DNA of 32,047 bases from Lachnospiraceae bacterium (GCA_910574715.1 CAJTCH010000055.1:1-32047), one strand, 5' to 3'. Shown: positions 7,385 through 16,061, counted from the stretch's first letter. Made by a program: numbers and translations. The notes: a model not told the origin generated them from the letters alone.

Positions 7385-7906
7385 CTAATACAATAATATC
7401 ATAACGAATATACCGCTCATCACCCCCAGACAACGGCAGAGCCTGATCTTCATCTTCATACCCTCCCTTAGCTCATCCATAGACTTTGAGAGCTCATCCA
7501 GATAGAGATCCAGAAGCTTCACCTGCATATCGGCATCTGCGATTCCAAGCTGATTCCCCAGATCCGCAAGGCGCGCCAGCTCATTTCCCGGAAGCCCCGC
7601 GTCCTTAAGGCATTTCCCGGTACTGTTCTCCCAGATCCCGCTAAATGCCGTACCGGTCCGTTCTTCCATCCGGCTGCACAGCTCGGACATCCACTCCCTG
7701 TACGGACTTCTCGCCTTACTGCCGATCCGGCCGAACGCCTCGCCCAGATATGACCTGGCATACAGGATCTCACTCCTTAAGAGACAGATAAGCTTCTGCA
7801 GATACTTAAGCTGCTCGTACTGGTTTCGAATCCTCTCTGCCGCCAGGATACCGCCGGCAGAGGTGGCCGTGATAACAAGGATACCGCCCGCCGCTCTCAG
7901 CAGCAT
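7385..7906 (-). CDS. spoIIIAB: Stage III sporulation protein SpoIIIAB
   Basis: The 173-residue protein has an N-terminal membrane anchor (MLLRAAGGILVITATSAGGI), a long soluble helical domain (about residues 25-150), and a hydrophobic C terminus (CLGVMSGIFVMILLY). The helical domain resembles GspF/SpoIIIAB: LQKLICLLRSEILYARSYL and the motif GLPGNELARLADLGNQLGI. GspF-like proteins pair with secretion ATPases, which fits the adjacent ATPase SpoIIIAA. Its start overlaps the end of spoIIIAA by ten bases. Confidence 0.92.
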   Translation of the reverse strand: MLLRAAGGILVITATSAGGILAAERIRNQYEQLKYLQKLICLLRSEILYARSYLGEAFGRIGSKARSPYREWMSELCSRMEERTGTAFSGIWENSTGKCLKDAGLPGNELARLADLGNQLGIADADMQVKLLDLYLDELSKSMDELREGMKMKIRLCRCLGVMSGIFVMILLY

Positions 7907-8847
7907 GCTTCCACCGCCTCCCCCCTATAGAGAAGGCTTCCCCGGCTGTCAAAAAGACTGCCTACTTGTCCCACCTGTTCCCTGTTCTTAAGCACCACAT
8001 ACCGGTCAAACTGCCTCTGGGCAACCATCCGGTCAAAAATCGGTTTCTTCCTCAACTCCTCCATGGAATCTGCATGTGCTGTGGCGATCATCTTGCAGCC
8101 GCAGTGCATCGCATGCTCAATGGCATGTACATCTTCCGCCGTTCCGATCTCATCCACCGCCAGAACCTCCGGGCTCATGGAACGGATCAGCATACTCATC
8201 CCCTCCGCCTTGGGACACCCGTCCAGGACATCCGTCCTTATGCCAAGCTGGTTCTGCGGGATCCCCATATAACAGCCTCCGATCTCTGACCGCTCATCCA
8301 CCACTCCCACTGCCATTCCGCGGATCCATTCATTTCCGTCGGAGATCTGGCGCACCAGATCCCGAAGAAGCGTCGTCTTTCCGCATCCCGGAGGCGATAT
8401 GATCAGCGTGTGACAGAGCTTTCCCTTATAGATAATATACGGAAATATCAGATCCGCACATCCTAAGACCTCATGGGACATTCTGAGGTTGATGGATGAG
8501 ATGAACTTAAGATTTTTCACCTTCCCGTTTTCTATGATCGCCTGACCCGTCATTCCCACCCTGTGCCCTCCTTCAATCGTAATAAATCCCTGCTTCATTT
8601 CCTGCTCGTACGCATATAAGGAATAATTGCTGACATACTCAAGCATCTCCCTTACTTCCTCTTTCGTGACCACATAAGGCTCATCCCGCTCGTTCCTTAC
8701 GATCCGCTCTTTTCCCTCATATATGAGTATCAGCGGCCTCTTTGCGCGCAGCCTAAGCTCCTGCAGCCGCGAATACTGGATCCGCTCTCTTACGACTGCC
8801 GCGCGGATACCGCGGGGTAAGACATTCATGAATCTGTCTTTTTGCAT
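7897..8847 (-). CDS. spoIIIAA: Stage III sporulation protein SpoIIIAA, AAA+ ATPase
   Basis: SpoIIIAA is a cytosolic secretion-type ATPase of the mother cell, needed for the SpoIIIA channel and late forespore sigma-G activity. The 316-residue protein has the Walker A motif ISPPGCGKTTLLRDLV near residue 150 and the Walker B region PEVLAVDEIGTAEDV near 230. Between them lies VGVVDERSEIGGCYMG, and the nucleotide-sensing MIATAHADSMEEL follows. The N-terminal part (residues 1-130) is the family's RNA/protein-interacting domain with ITIEGGHRVGMTGQ. It is the first gene of the operon; GAGGTG is eight bases before the ATG and a sigma-E-like promoter lies just upstream. Confidence 0.94.
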   Translation of the reverse strand: MQKDRFMNVLPRGIRAAVVRERIQYSRLQELRLRAKRPLILIYEGKERIVRNERDEPYVVTKEEVREMLEYVSNYSLYAYEQEMKQGFITIEGGHRVGMTGQAIIENGKVKNLKFISSINLRMSHEVLGCADLIFPYIIYKGKLCHTLIISPPGCGKTTLLRDLVRQISDGNEWIRGMAVGVVDERSEIGGCYMGIPQNQLGIRTDVLDGCPKAEGMSMLIRSMSPEVLAVDEIGTAEDVHAIEHAMHCGCKMIATAHADSMEELRKKPIFDRMVAQRQFDRYVVLKNREQVGQVGSLFDSRGSLLYRGEAVEACC

Positions 8848-8869
8848 CTTACTGTCACCTCTCTATCCC

Positions 8870-8898
8870 AATATATGTACGAGCCTGACAAATATACC
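8870..8898 (-). promoter_or_regulatory. Candidate sigma-E promoter of the spoIIIA operon
   Basis: On the minus strand GGTATATT (8891-8898) and CATATATT (8870-8877) are separated by 13 bases. This resembles the mother-cell sigma-E consensus (kmATATT, about 14-base spacer, CATACANT). The position, about 25 bases before the spoIIIAA start codon, is where the known sigma-E control of spoIIIA would require it. The assignment is by eye. Confidence 0.55.
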
Positions 8899-8928
8899 AT
8901 TTTTTTCATTTCGGTACGCCGCAAATAG

Positions 8929-8973
8929 CAAATTGGGACGTAGTAAAATTGAATTTTACTACGTCCCAATTTG
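8929..8973. repeat. Perfect 22-bp inverted repeat after pnp
   Basis: Bases 8929-8950 and 8952-8973 are exact reverse complements around a single central G. The hairpin begins five bases after the pnp stop codon, on the transcript side, so it probably protects or ends the pnp mRNA. It lacks the G/C-rich stem and clean T tract of a classic terminator, and it may instead be a small dispersed palindromic element. It also separates pnp from spoIIIA transcription. Confidence 0.85.
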
Positions 8974-8977
8974 TAAT

Positions 8978-11065
8978 TTATTCTGCCACGTCCTTCATAC
9001 TGAATGAAATCCGCCCCATCTTGTCTTTTCCAAGGCATACCACCTTCACCACATCCCCCAGGGTCAGCACGTCTTCCACCTGCTTGATCCGACCCTTAGA
9101 GATCTTGGAGATATGCACCATACCTTCCTTGCCCGGCGCAAATTCAAGGAACGCGCCGAATTCCTTAATGCTGACAACCTTGCCTTCCAATACCTGTCCG
9201 GCTTCAAAATCCGTAACAATAATATAGATCATCTTCTGCGCTTCTTCCATGCTCTTCGCATCGGTACCGCAGATAGACACAGAACCATCGTCGGTAATGT
9301 CGATCTTCACGCCGGTCTGGTCGATAATGGCGTTGATCGTCTTGCCGCGCTGTCCCACCACATCGCCGATCTTCTGCGGATCGATCTGCATCTGGATGAT
9401 CTTCGGCGCATACGGGCCTACCTCCGGTCTTGGCTCTTCGATCGTCTTCGCCATCACCTCGTCAAGTATATAAGTCCGCGCCTTCTTCGTCGCCGCGATC
9501 GCCTCCTCGATGATCGGTCTTGTCAGGCCATGGATCTTGATATCCATCTGGATCGCCGTAATACCCTTATGCGTTCCGGCAACCTTGAAATCCATATCCC
9601 CAAAGAAATCCTCAAGCCCCTGGATATCCGTGAGCACCAGATAATCCTCATCCGTCTCTCCTGTCACAAGTCCCGCGGAAATCCCTGCAACCGCTGCCTT
9701 GATCGGCACGCCAGCCGTCATCAGTGACATAGAAGATGCACAGATACTCGCCTGAGAAGTGGAACCGTTGGACTCGAACGTCTCGGACACGGTGCGGATC
9801 GCATACGGGAATTCCGCCTCGCTTGGAAGCACCGGAATCAATGCGCGCTCTGCCAGTGCACCATGACCGATCTCACGGCGTCCCGGACCTCTGGACGGCC
9901 TCGTCTCACCCACGGAATAGGATGGGAAATTATAATGATGCATATATCTCTTGGAAGTCTCCGCCTCGTCAAGCCCGTCCAGTCTCTGAGCCTCCGCAAG
10001 CGGCGCCAGCGTGGTAATCGTACAGATCTGCGTCTGTCCTCTGGTAAACATGGCCGAACCATGGACTCTCGGGATCAGGTCGATCTCCGCATCCAGCGGC
10101 CGAATCTCGTCGATCGCCCTGCCGTCCGGACGCTTGTGGTCCTTCAGGATCATCTTGCGGACCGTCTTCTTCTGGTACTGGTATACCGCTTCGCCAAGAA
10201 CCGCAAGCCATTCTTCTTTCTCAGCAAATGCTTCCTCTAACTTCGCCGTGATCTCACGGATATTCTCTTCCCTTACCTGCTTCTCATCCGTGAACACTGC
10301 CTCTTCCATCGCCTCCGGCGGAACGATCTCACGGATTGCCGCAAATAATTCCTCCGGAACGGCACAGCTCTCATACTCATGCTTCTGCCTGCCGCACTCT
10401 GCCACGATCGTATCGATAAATGCGATTACCTTCTGGTTCATCTCATGAGCCGCGAAGATCGCCTCGATCATCTTCTGCTCCGGCACCTCATTGGCGCCCG
10501 CCTCGATCATGATCACCTTCTCCTTCGTGGACGCAACCGTAAGCGCCAGATCCGACACTTCCTTCTGCGCCGCCGTCGGGTTAAATACGAATTCATCCTC
10601 AACCAGACCTACTTGCGTGGTAGAGATCGGACCGTCAAACGGAATATCCGAGATACTGGTCGCAATCGCTGCTCCAAGCATCGCCGTAAGCTCCGGAGAA
10701 CAATCCTGGTCCACGGACATGACCAGATTCTCAAGCGTCACATCATTGCGGTAATCCTTGGGGAATAACGGGCGCATCGGCCGGTCGATCACACGGCAGG
10801 TAAGGATCGCGTTCTCAGACGCCTTGCCCTCTCTCTTATTGAATCCTCCCGGAATCTTCCCTACCGAATACAATCTCTCATTATACTCTACACTGAGAGG
10901 GAAGAAATCAATCCCCTCCCTCGGCTTCTCGGACGCCGTAGCCGTACACAATACAGTCGTCTCCCCATAATGCATCAACACCGCGCCGTTGGCCTGCTTC
11001 GCCACTCTGCCTACGTCTACGCAGAGCTTTCTTCCGGCTAACTCCATCTCAAAACTTTTATACAT
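8978..11065 (-). CDS. pnp: Polyribonucleotide nucleotidyltransferase (PNPase)
   Basis: PNPase degrades RNA 3' to 5' by phosphorolysis and is a core part of the RNA degradosome. The 695-residue protein has two RNase PH domains (residues about 1-220 and 300-530; motifs NKREGKASENAILTCRVIDR, TRGQTQICTITTLAPL and SYSVGETRPSRGPGRREIGH). An all-helical linker lies between them. A KH domain (about 553-615, IGDVVGQRGKTINAIIDQTG) and an S1 domain (about 622-692, KEFGAFLEFAPGKEGMVHIS) complete it. The start is ATG 11065 (MYKSFEMEL), preceded by AAGGAG; an upstream in-frame start at 11101 falls inside a palindrome and is rejected. It follows rpsO, the widely conserved order. Confidence 0.97.
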   Translation of the reverse strand: MYKSFEMELAGRKLCVDVGRVAKQANGAVLMHYGETTVLCTATASEKPREGIDFFPLSVEYNERLYSVGKIPGGFNKREGKASENAILTCRVIDRPMRPLFPKDYRNDVTLENLVMSVDQDCSPELTAMLGAAIATSISDIPFDGPISTTQVGLVEDEFVFNPTAAQKEVSDLALTVASTKEKVIMIEAGANEVPEQKMIEAIFAAHEMNQKVIAFIDTIVAECGRQKHEYESCAVPEELFAAIREIVPPEAMEEAVFTDEKQVREENIREITAKLEEAFAEKEEWLAVLGEAVYQYQKKTVRKMILKDHKRPDGRAIDEIRPLDAEIDLIPRVHGSAMFTRGQTQICTITTLAPLAEAQRLDGLDEAETSKRYMHHYNFPSYSVGETRPSRGPGRREIGHGALAERALIPVLPSEAEFPYAIRTVSETFESNGSTSQASICASSMSLMTAGVPIKAAVAGISAGLVTGETDEDYLVLTDIQGLEDFFGDMDFKVAGTHKGITAIQMDIKIHGLTRPIIEEAIAATKKARTYILDEVMAKTIEEPRPEVGPYAPKIIQMQIDPQKIGDVVGQRGKTINAIIDQTGVKIDITDDGSVSICGTDAKSMEEAQKMIYIIVTDFEAGQVLEGKVVSIKEFGAFLEFAPGKEGMVHISKISKGRIKQVEDVLTLGDVVKVVCLGKDKMGRISFSMKDVAE

Positions 11066-11090
11066 AGTCTTCTCCTTACATTCACATAAC

Positions 11091-11118
11091 GGGCGCGGCA
11101 AATATATTTGCCGCGCCC
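11091..11118. promoter_or_regulatory. 28-bp perfect palindrome in the rpsO-pnp gap
   Basis: The sequence 11091-11118 equals its own reverse complement, with GGGCGCGGCAAA arms. In the rpsO-pnp transcript it forms a strong GC-rich hairpin 25 bases ahead of the pnp start. There is no T tract after it on the minus strand, so it is not a normal terminator. In E. coli the same gap holds the RNase III site of PNPase autoregulation; a similar role is inferred here by position only. Confidence 0.7.
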
Positions 11119-11128
11119 CCCCAAACTC

Positions 11129-11395
11129 CTATTTTCTAAGTCCTAATCTCTCGATCAGAGAACGGTATCTCTCGATATCCGTCTTCTTCAGATATGCCAG
11201 AAGACCTCTTCTCTGTCCGACCATCTTAAGAAGACCCCTTCTTGAATGATGATCCTTCGGGTTATTCTTGAAATGCTCTGTCAGATCATTGATCCTTGCT
11301 GTCAGAATCGCAATCTGTACCTCCGGTGAACCTGTATCCCCGGCTGTCCTTCCGTAATCTGCTACGATCTGCTCTTTCTGCTGCTTTGTAATCAT
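11129..11395 (-). CDS. rpsO: 30S ribosomal protein S15
   Basis: S15 is a primary 16S rRNA-binding protein of the small subunit platform. The 88-residue protein has the normal length and the family signatures TGSPEVQIAILTARINDLTE, HFKNNPKDHHSRRGLLKMVG and RRGLLAYLKKTDIERYRSLI, ending LGLRK. AAGGAGG lies eight bases before the ATG. It has its own promoter (11507-11535) and a leader of about 100 bases, where S15 feedback control is often exerted. Confidence 0.98.
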   Translation of the reverse strand: MITKQQKEQIVADYGRTAGDTGSPEVQIAILTARINDLTEHFKNNPKDHHSRRGLLKMVGQRRGLLAYLKKTDIERYRSLIERLGLRK

Positions 11396-11506
11396 GCTTT
11401 TATCCTCCTTAAATCTTAAGACCTCTTCCGGTCCTTATAAAATACGCCTGATATTAAGTAATGGTTGGAGCTTCCATTTACCGAACATCGGCTCTCACAG
11501 TTAACA

Positions 11507-11535
11507 AGTATAGCACAATACCCGACGGCTGTAAA
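11507..11535 (-). promoter_or_regulatory. rpsO: Sigma-A promoter of rpsO-pnp
   Basis: On the minus strand TTTACA (11530-11535), 17 bases, TATACT (11507-11512). It lies right after the stop codon of the Na/phosphate transporter gene. The leader from about 11500 to 11396 contains a small possible hairpin (GGACC/GGTC around 11420-11435) that could take part in S15 binding; this last part is weak. Confidence 0.8.
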
Positions 11536-11548
11536 GACTTATTTCCCC

Positions 11549-13201
11549 TTAATCCTCGTCATCGTCATCCATCGAAGAAGCCGGCTCTAATATGGCAAAC
11601 GCAATGTTGGTCGCATGGTCGCCCACACGCTCCAGACCTGAAATCGTATCTGAGAACATCATGCCCGCTTCCGGGGTACATTTATTCTTCGTCAGACGTT
11701 TCACATGAGAATTCTGCAGCTTCTTCTCCATAGCATCGATCTCGTCCTCCAACTGCAGAATCTCCTCCATATGCTTATAGTTCCGGTTCTTGAACATCTC
11801 AAGAGAATACTCCAATATCTTCACGGATTTCGCATTCAGCTCCTGAAGCTGGCGCTTCGCCTTGTCGCTGAAAGGCACCTGCTGCTCCAGCCGGGATTTG
11901 GCAGAATCGGCAAAATTCTCCGCATGATCCCCGATACGCTCGATATCATTCACCACATGGAACAATCCTCCGATCAGCCGCTCATCCGCGATCGGCAGCA
12001 CAAGCTCATTGGCGCGCACCAGATAATCCGTAATCTTGCGGTTCATATAATCAATGTAGGCTTCCCTGCGGTAGACCTCCTTGATCTTCTCCTCATCCGG
12101 GTTGCACAGCACATCCATGGACACTTTCAGATTCTGCATGGCGACTCTTCCCATATGCTCGATTTCGGCGATCCCGTTCACCACGGCCGTAGTTGACGAC
12201 AGGATCTTGCCGCCGCCGATAAACGGCAGCTCATATTCGTCTTCCGCAGAAACCGTGTCATCCCCGGGAACGATCCGGTAGGTCGCCTTCACGATCCATC
12301 CCATGAACGGGAACAGCATCGCCACCTCGACAACCTTCATCAGCGTATGTACATTGGCAACAGCCCTCGCCAGATTCCCTCCTGAGATATAGAGCATCAT
12401 ATCCGTAAACGGTCTGAGGGCAAGCAGAAGGACAACGAACATGATCGCCGACCCGATCACATTAAACAGGAAATGAATCATGGCCGCCCGCTTCGCATCC
12501 TTCTTGCCGCTCAAGCTCGCAACCAGCGCAGACACACAGGAGCCGATGTTGCACCCCAGGATCATAAACGGGCAGATAGCAAAATCCAGAAGATTCTGGG
12601 ATACCATCAGAAGGATGATGCCTACCGTTGCCGAAGAGCTTTGCAGGATCGCCGTAATCGCAAAACCGGTCAGGATCGCCGCAAATGGATTGGTAAGAGA
12701 CGACAGGAACTCTATGATCCTTGGCGACTCCTTCACCGCTGCCATACTGTCGCCCATGATGCTCAGTCCCATGAACAGAACACCAAAGCCCAGGATTACT
12801 TCACCGATCTTCTTGACCCCCTGTTCCTTGAAAAACATTACCATCACGACGCCGATGATCACCACTAGAGGCGCGATATCCGACAGATTGAACGCGATTA
12901 GCTGCCCGGTGACCGTCGTACCGATATTAGCGCCCAGGATCACCCCTGACGCCTGCATCAGATTCATAAGGCCTGAATTAACAAAACTGACAACCATTAC
13001 CGTTGTGGCATTGGAAGACTGAATGATCGCCGTGAAAATGATTCCCACCACCATTCCAATGAACCGGTTCTTGGTAAAAAACTCCAGTATACTCCGCATC
13101 TTGGCTCCGGCCGCCTTCTCAAGCCCCTCGCTCATCAGCTTCATTCCATACAGGAAGAAGCCAAGCCCGCCCAACAGCGAAAAAATCGTTGTGATACTCA
13201 T
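11549..13201 (-). CDS. Na+/phosphate cotransporter with PhoU-like tail
   Basis: The 550-residue protein is a sodium-coupled phosphate symporter of the NptA/YjbB family. Two repeated QSS motifs mark the transport fold: FTAIIQSSNATTVMVVSFVN (about residue 60) and FAITAILQSSSATVGIILL (about 185). Other helices include MLGLSIMGDS-like and FNVIGSAIMFVVLLLAL. The C-terminal third (about 350-535) is soluble and PhoU-like, with GGLFHVVNDIERIGDHAENF and ISGLERVGDHATNIAFAIL. The tail is strongly acidic (SSMDDDDED). The start is supported by AAGGAG seven bases upstream. It lies 12 bases after ribF and therefore ends the rimP-ribF operon. Substrate is inferred from the family. Confidence 0.93.
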   Translation of the reverse strand: MSITTIFSLLGGLGFFLYGMKLMSEGLEKAAGAKMRSILEFFTKNRFIGMVVGIIFTAIIQSSNATTVMVVSFVNSGLMNLMQASGVILGANIGTTVTGQLIAFNLSDIAPLVVIIGVVMVMFFKEQGVKKIGEVILGFGVLFMGLSIMGDSMAAVKESPRIIEFLSSLTNPFAAILTGFAITAILQSSSATVGIILLMVSQNLLDFAICPFMILGCNIGSCVSALVASLSGKKDAKRAAMIHFLFNVIGSAIMFVVLLLALRPFTDMMLYISGGNLARAVANVHTLMKVVEVAMLFPFMGWIVKATYRIVPGDDTVSAEDEYELPFIGGGKILSSTTAVVNGIAEIEHMGRVAMQNLKVSMDVLCNPDEEKIKEVYRREAYIDYMNRKITDYLVRANELVLPIADERLIGGLFHVVNDIERIGDHAENFADSAKSRLEQQVPFSDKAKRQLQELNAKSVKILEYSLEMFKNRNYKHMEEILQLEDEIDAMEKKLQNSHVKRLTKNKCTPEAGMMFSDTISGLERVGDHATNIAFAILEPASSMDDDDED

Positions 13202-13213
13202 TCGTATTCTCCT

Positions 13214-14140
13214 TTACTCCTCATTCGCGAAAAAATGCTTCCCGTACTCAACATCCCGGCCGATACATGCCCGAAGCTCCTCCACGCTTGCAAATGCCCG
13301 CTCCGCACGCCGGAATTGAAGTAATCTTACAGTAACTTCTTTACCGTATGCCTCGCCCTGATAGCCAAACAAAAAACTTTCGATCAACACTCTCTCTTTC
13401 CTGCTCACCGTCGGCTTTACGCCCACATTAGAGATTCCGTGGAACCACTGCCCGTCGACCAGTATATCACTCAAGTACACTCCCCAAGGCGGCGCCAGCT
13501 TCTCCCTTGGCCATTCCACATTGAACGTCGGGAATCCAAGCGTTCTTCCAAGCTTCCTGCCATGCTCCACCGTCCCAGTAATCCCATAGTGATATCCAAG
13601 CAGAGCAGATACCGTACGGATATCTCCCTGACTTAGAAGCTCCTTGATATAGGTGCTGCTGATGATACGGTCTCCGTATCTCTCTTTCTCGATCACAATC
13701 GGCTCATATCCGTACTCACCGGCATATTGGCGAAGCATCCCAATATCCCCCCGTTTGTGATGACCAAACTGAAAATCCGTCCCAACTACCACATATCTCG
13801 CATGAAACGTTCCGCATATGATATCCCTGATAAAAGCTTCTGCCTCAATCTGCCTAAAAGCCTCGCTAAAGGGACAGTTCACCAGCGTCCCGGCCTTCCC
13901 GCCCAGATATCTCTGCTTTTCCTCCGGCGTCATCAGCATTTGCGGTATCTTCCCTGTACGTTCCCACAGCGGTCTCATGTCAAATGCACACACAATACCG
14001 GCAAGTTCTTCTCCGGCGCTCAATTCCCGCACCTTCTCAATAAGCTTCTGATGCCCCTTATGCAGGCCGTCAAATTTACCGAAGGTCACTGCTGATTCCC
14101 TGCTGTCCACGTAGTCGGACAGTCTGTTGATGTATTGCAT
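13214..14140 (-). CDS. ribF: Bifunctional riboflavin kinase / FAD synthetase
   Basis: RibF phosphorylates riboflavin to FMN and adenylates FMN to FAD. The 308-residue protein shows the N-terminal nucleotidyltransferase motifs TFGKFDGLHKGHQKLI (about residues 20-35), VVGTDFQFGHHKRGD (about 117-131) and ISSTYIKELLSQGDI (about 160-175). The C-terminal kinase has GRKLGRTLGFPTFNV (about 194-208) and the late VESFLFGYQGEAYGKEVTVR-type strand region (about 255-275). Length is normal. It follows truB by 33 bases, an order common in Firmicutes. Confidence 0.96.
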   Translation of the reverse strand: MQYINRLSDYVDSRESAVTFGKFDGLHKGHQKLIEKVRELSAGEELAGIVCAFDMRPLWERTGKIPQMLMTPEEKQRYLGGKAGTLVNCPFSEAFRQIEAEAFIRDIICGTFHARYVVVGTDFQFGHHKRGDIGMLRQYAGEYGYEPIVIEKERYGDRIISSTYIKELLSQGDIRTVSALLGYHYGITGTVEHGRKLGRTLGFPTFNVEWPREKLAPPWGVYLSDILVDGQWFHGISNVGVKPTVSRKERVLIESFLFGYQGEAYGKEVTVRLLQFRRAERAFASVEELRACIGRDVEYGKHFFANEE

Positions 14141-14173
14141 AATTGTCCCTCTTCACATGTATCCTCAAACAGC

Positions 14174-15094
14174 TTATTGAGGCACATAAAACATCTTTAT
14201 GATATGATATTCGTCTCTTTCCTCCCGCCAGCGGCTGACCGAGAGAAACTGCCCGCTCTCATCGTAGATTCTTACATTGCCCCGGCAATGATCTGTGCCG
14301 TCCATACCGGCAAACGCCTTCCCTGGCAGCGGATTGCCATTCTTCGCCGTCTTCTCCCAGTCCTTCCGGACAGTAAGCCTGGGATAATCTTCAAACACCG
14401 CATCCACAGGAATCACCGCGTCCATCAGGCGCCCCTCCTGCTTCCTCAGCGCGATCTCGGAGAGCGTCAGGCTCGTCTCCAGAGTAAACTGCCCTGCGCG
14501 GGTGCGGGTCAGCTCCTCCATACACCCTCCGCAGCCAAGCTTCATTCCGATATCGTGGCACAGAGTCCGTATATAGGTACCCTTGGAACACTGTACCCGC
14601 AGCTTCACCCTGGGAAGCTCCATGAAAATAAAATCGATCCCGTAGATCTTAACAGCTCTCGCCTTTCGTTCGATCTCTATACCTTCTCTCGCAAGCTCAT
14701 ACAGCTTCTTTCCGTTGACCTTAAGCGCCGAATACATAGGCGGTATCTGCTCATACCCGCCGACAAAGCCTGCTGTCGCCGCCCTTACGGACTCCTCGCT
14801 GATACCGGAAATATCCTGGCTCTTAAGCATCGTACCGCTGATGTCCTGCGTGTCTGTCACCCGTCCTAGAAGCAGCACCGTCTCATAGGTCTTATCCCTG
14901 TCGGTCAACAGATCACAGAGCTTCGTGCCTCTTCCAAGGCACACCGGCAGAACGCCTTCGGCATCAGGGTCTAACGTCCCCGTATGGCCGATCTTCCTCT
15001 GCCCTGTGATTCCTCTAAGCTTCGCCACCACATCATGAGAGGTATAGCCCTTCTCCTTGTACACGTTTAAAATACCATGTATCATGTCGTCCAC
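14174..15094 (-). CDS. truB: tRNA pseudouridine-55 synthase
   Basis: TruB makes the pseudouridine at position 55 in the T loop of tRNAs. The 306-residue protein has the conserved N terminus GILNVYKEKGYTSHDVVAKL and the catalytic motif KIGHTGTLDPDAEGVLPVCL (catalytic Asp in LDPDA). Downstream are IPPMYSALKVNGKKLYELA and VQCSKGTYIRTLCHDIGMKL. The given start is a GTG with AGGA six bases before it; ATG 15085 (MIHGIL) fits homologues better in length but has a poor ribosome binding site. It lies 25 bases after nrnA. Confidence 0.96.
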   Translation of the reverse strand: MDDMIHGILNVYKEKGYTSHDVVAKLRGITGQRKIGHTGTLDPDAEGVLPVCLGRGTKLCDLLTDRDKTYETVLLLGRVTDTQDISGTMLKSQDISGISEESVRAATAGFVGGYEQIPPMYSALKVNGKKLYELAREGIEIERKARAVKIYGIDFIFMELPRVKLRVQCSKGTYIRTLCHDIGMKLGCGGCMEELTRTRAGQFTLETSLTLSEIALRKQEGRLMDAVIPVDAVFEDYPRLTVRKDWEKTAKNGNPLPGKAFAGMDGTDHCRGNVRIYDESGQFLSVSRWREERDEYHIIKMFYVPQ

Positions 15095-15119
15095 TTTTGT
15101 CCTGCCCTTCTGTAGTCTT

Positions 15120-16061
15120 CTATAGCTGGAGCTCTATCTGCTCTGACAGATTGTTGAGCACATCGTAATAGGTGCCTCTCATGGTCAGGCCCGCAGCCTT
15201 CTTATGTCCGCCGCCGCCAAAATACTTCGCGATCCGGCTCACGTCCACCCGCTCCTTGGACCTTAGACTTACCTTATAGACATTGGTCTCCAGCTCATAC
15301 ATGAAGATCGCAACCTCCACGCCCTTCGTAGTCCTTAACTGACTCACGATCCCGTCTAAGTCCTTCACATCCACACCATAGAAATCCATCGTCTTCTTCG
15401 TTATATAAGAAGCGATACAGGCCTTATCCATGAACAGGATACTCTCAAGCAGCGTCCTTCCCAAGATCTGATTCTGGGCATAGGTCTTCTCATAATATGT
15501 ATCCTGAATGAGCTTAGGCGCATCCACACCCTTCTCAAGCAGCTTAGCCGCCGCCCGGAAGGTGGAAGGAGCCGCACAGGAATACTGAAAGACGCCGGTA
15601 TCGTGCACAATCCCCAGGTAAAGCGCAGTCGCCGTATCAAGGGAAATGCACTCTTCATCCATCAGATCGTAAATAAGCTCCGAAGTAGAGCTGGCGTCCG
15701 GCACAATATAGCTGTCCCCGGCAAATCCTTCGTTGCTGATATGATGATCAATGCAATACGTCTGCTTCGCCCGCTCGAACAACGGAACGGAAAAGCCAAG
15801 CCGGTCCTTATCCCCGCAATCCAGGCAGATAAAAAGGTCATATTCCGTATCCTTGGGAATCTCATGGCGTATCTCTTCCGTACCCTTAAGGCATCTGTAT
15901 GCATCTGGAATCTCTTCCAGATACACATCGGCTCTCTTATCCTTATAATTATCCTTGATATACTGGTATAGTCCCATGCACGAACCCACACAGTCTCCAT
16001 CCGGACGGATGTGTCCGCCAATGGCAACAGTCACAGCATCTTTCAGAATTTTATTCAGCAT
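15120..16061 (-). CDS. nrnA: DHH-family nanoRNase / pAp phosphatase
   Basis: NrnA-type enzymes degrade 2-5 nt RNAs and dephosphorylate 3'-phosphoadenosine 5'-phosphate. The protein of about 313 residues has the DHH-domain motifs VAIGGHIRPDGDCVGSCMGL (about 13-32), FICLDCGDKDRLG (about 77) and YCIDHHISNEGFAGD (about 104). LGIVHDTGVFQYS and a DHHA1 motif ending YFGGGGHKKAAGLTM (about 285-300) complete the active site. The start 16061 is chosen because AGAGGGAG is six bases before it; ATG 16067 abuts that SD. It overlaps the 3' end of rbfA by 11 bases, as expected in this operon. Confidence 0.94.
   Translation of the reverse strand: MLNKILKDAVTVAIGGHIRPDGDCVGSCMGLYQYIKDNYKDKRADVYLEEIPDAYRCLKGTEEIRHEIPKDTEYDLFICLDCGDKDRLGFSVPLFERAKQTYCIDHHISNEGFAGDSYIVPDASSTSELIYDLMDEECISLDTATALYLGIVHDTGVFQYSCAAPSTFRAAAKLLEKGVDAPKLIQDTYYEKTYAQNQILGRTLLESILFMDKACIASYITKKTMDFYGVDVKDLDGIVSQLRTTKGVEVAIFMYELETNVYKVSLRSKERVDVSRIAKYFGGGGHKKAAGLTMRGTYYDVLNNLSEQIELQL

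Noticed and set aside
8723..9038. Short reading frames on both strands with the same peptide
   Set aside because: They share a peptide only because they cross the perfect palindrome at 8929-8973.
11066..11101. Upstream start for pnp
   Set aside because: The extra 12 residues lie in the palindrome and lack homology; AAGGAG precedes ATG 11065.
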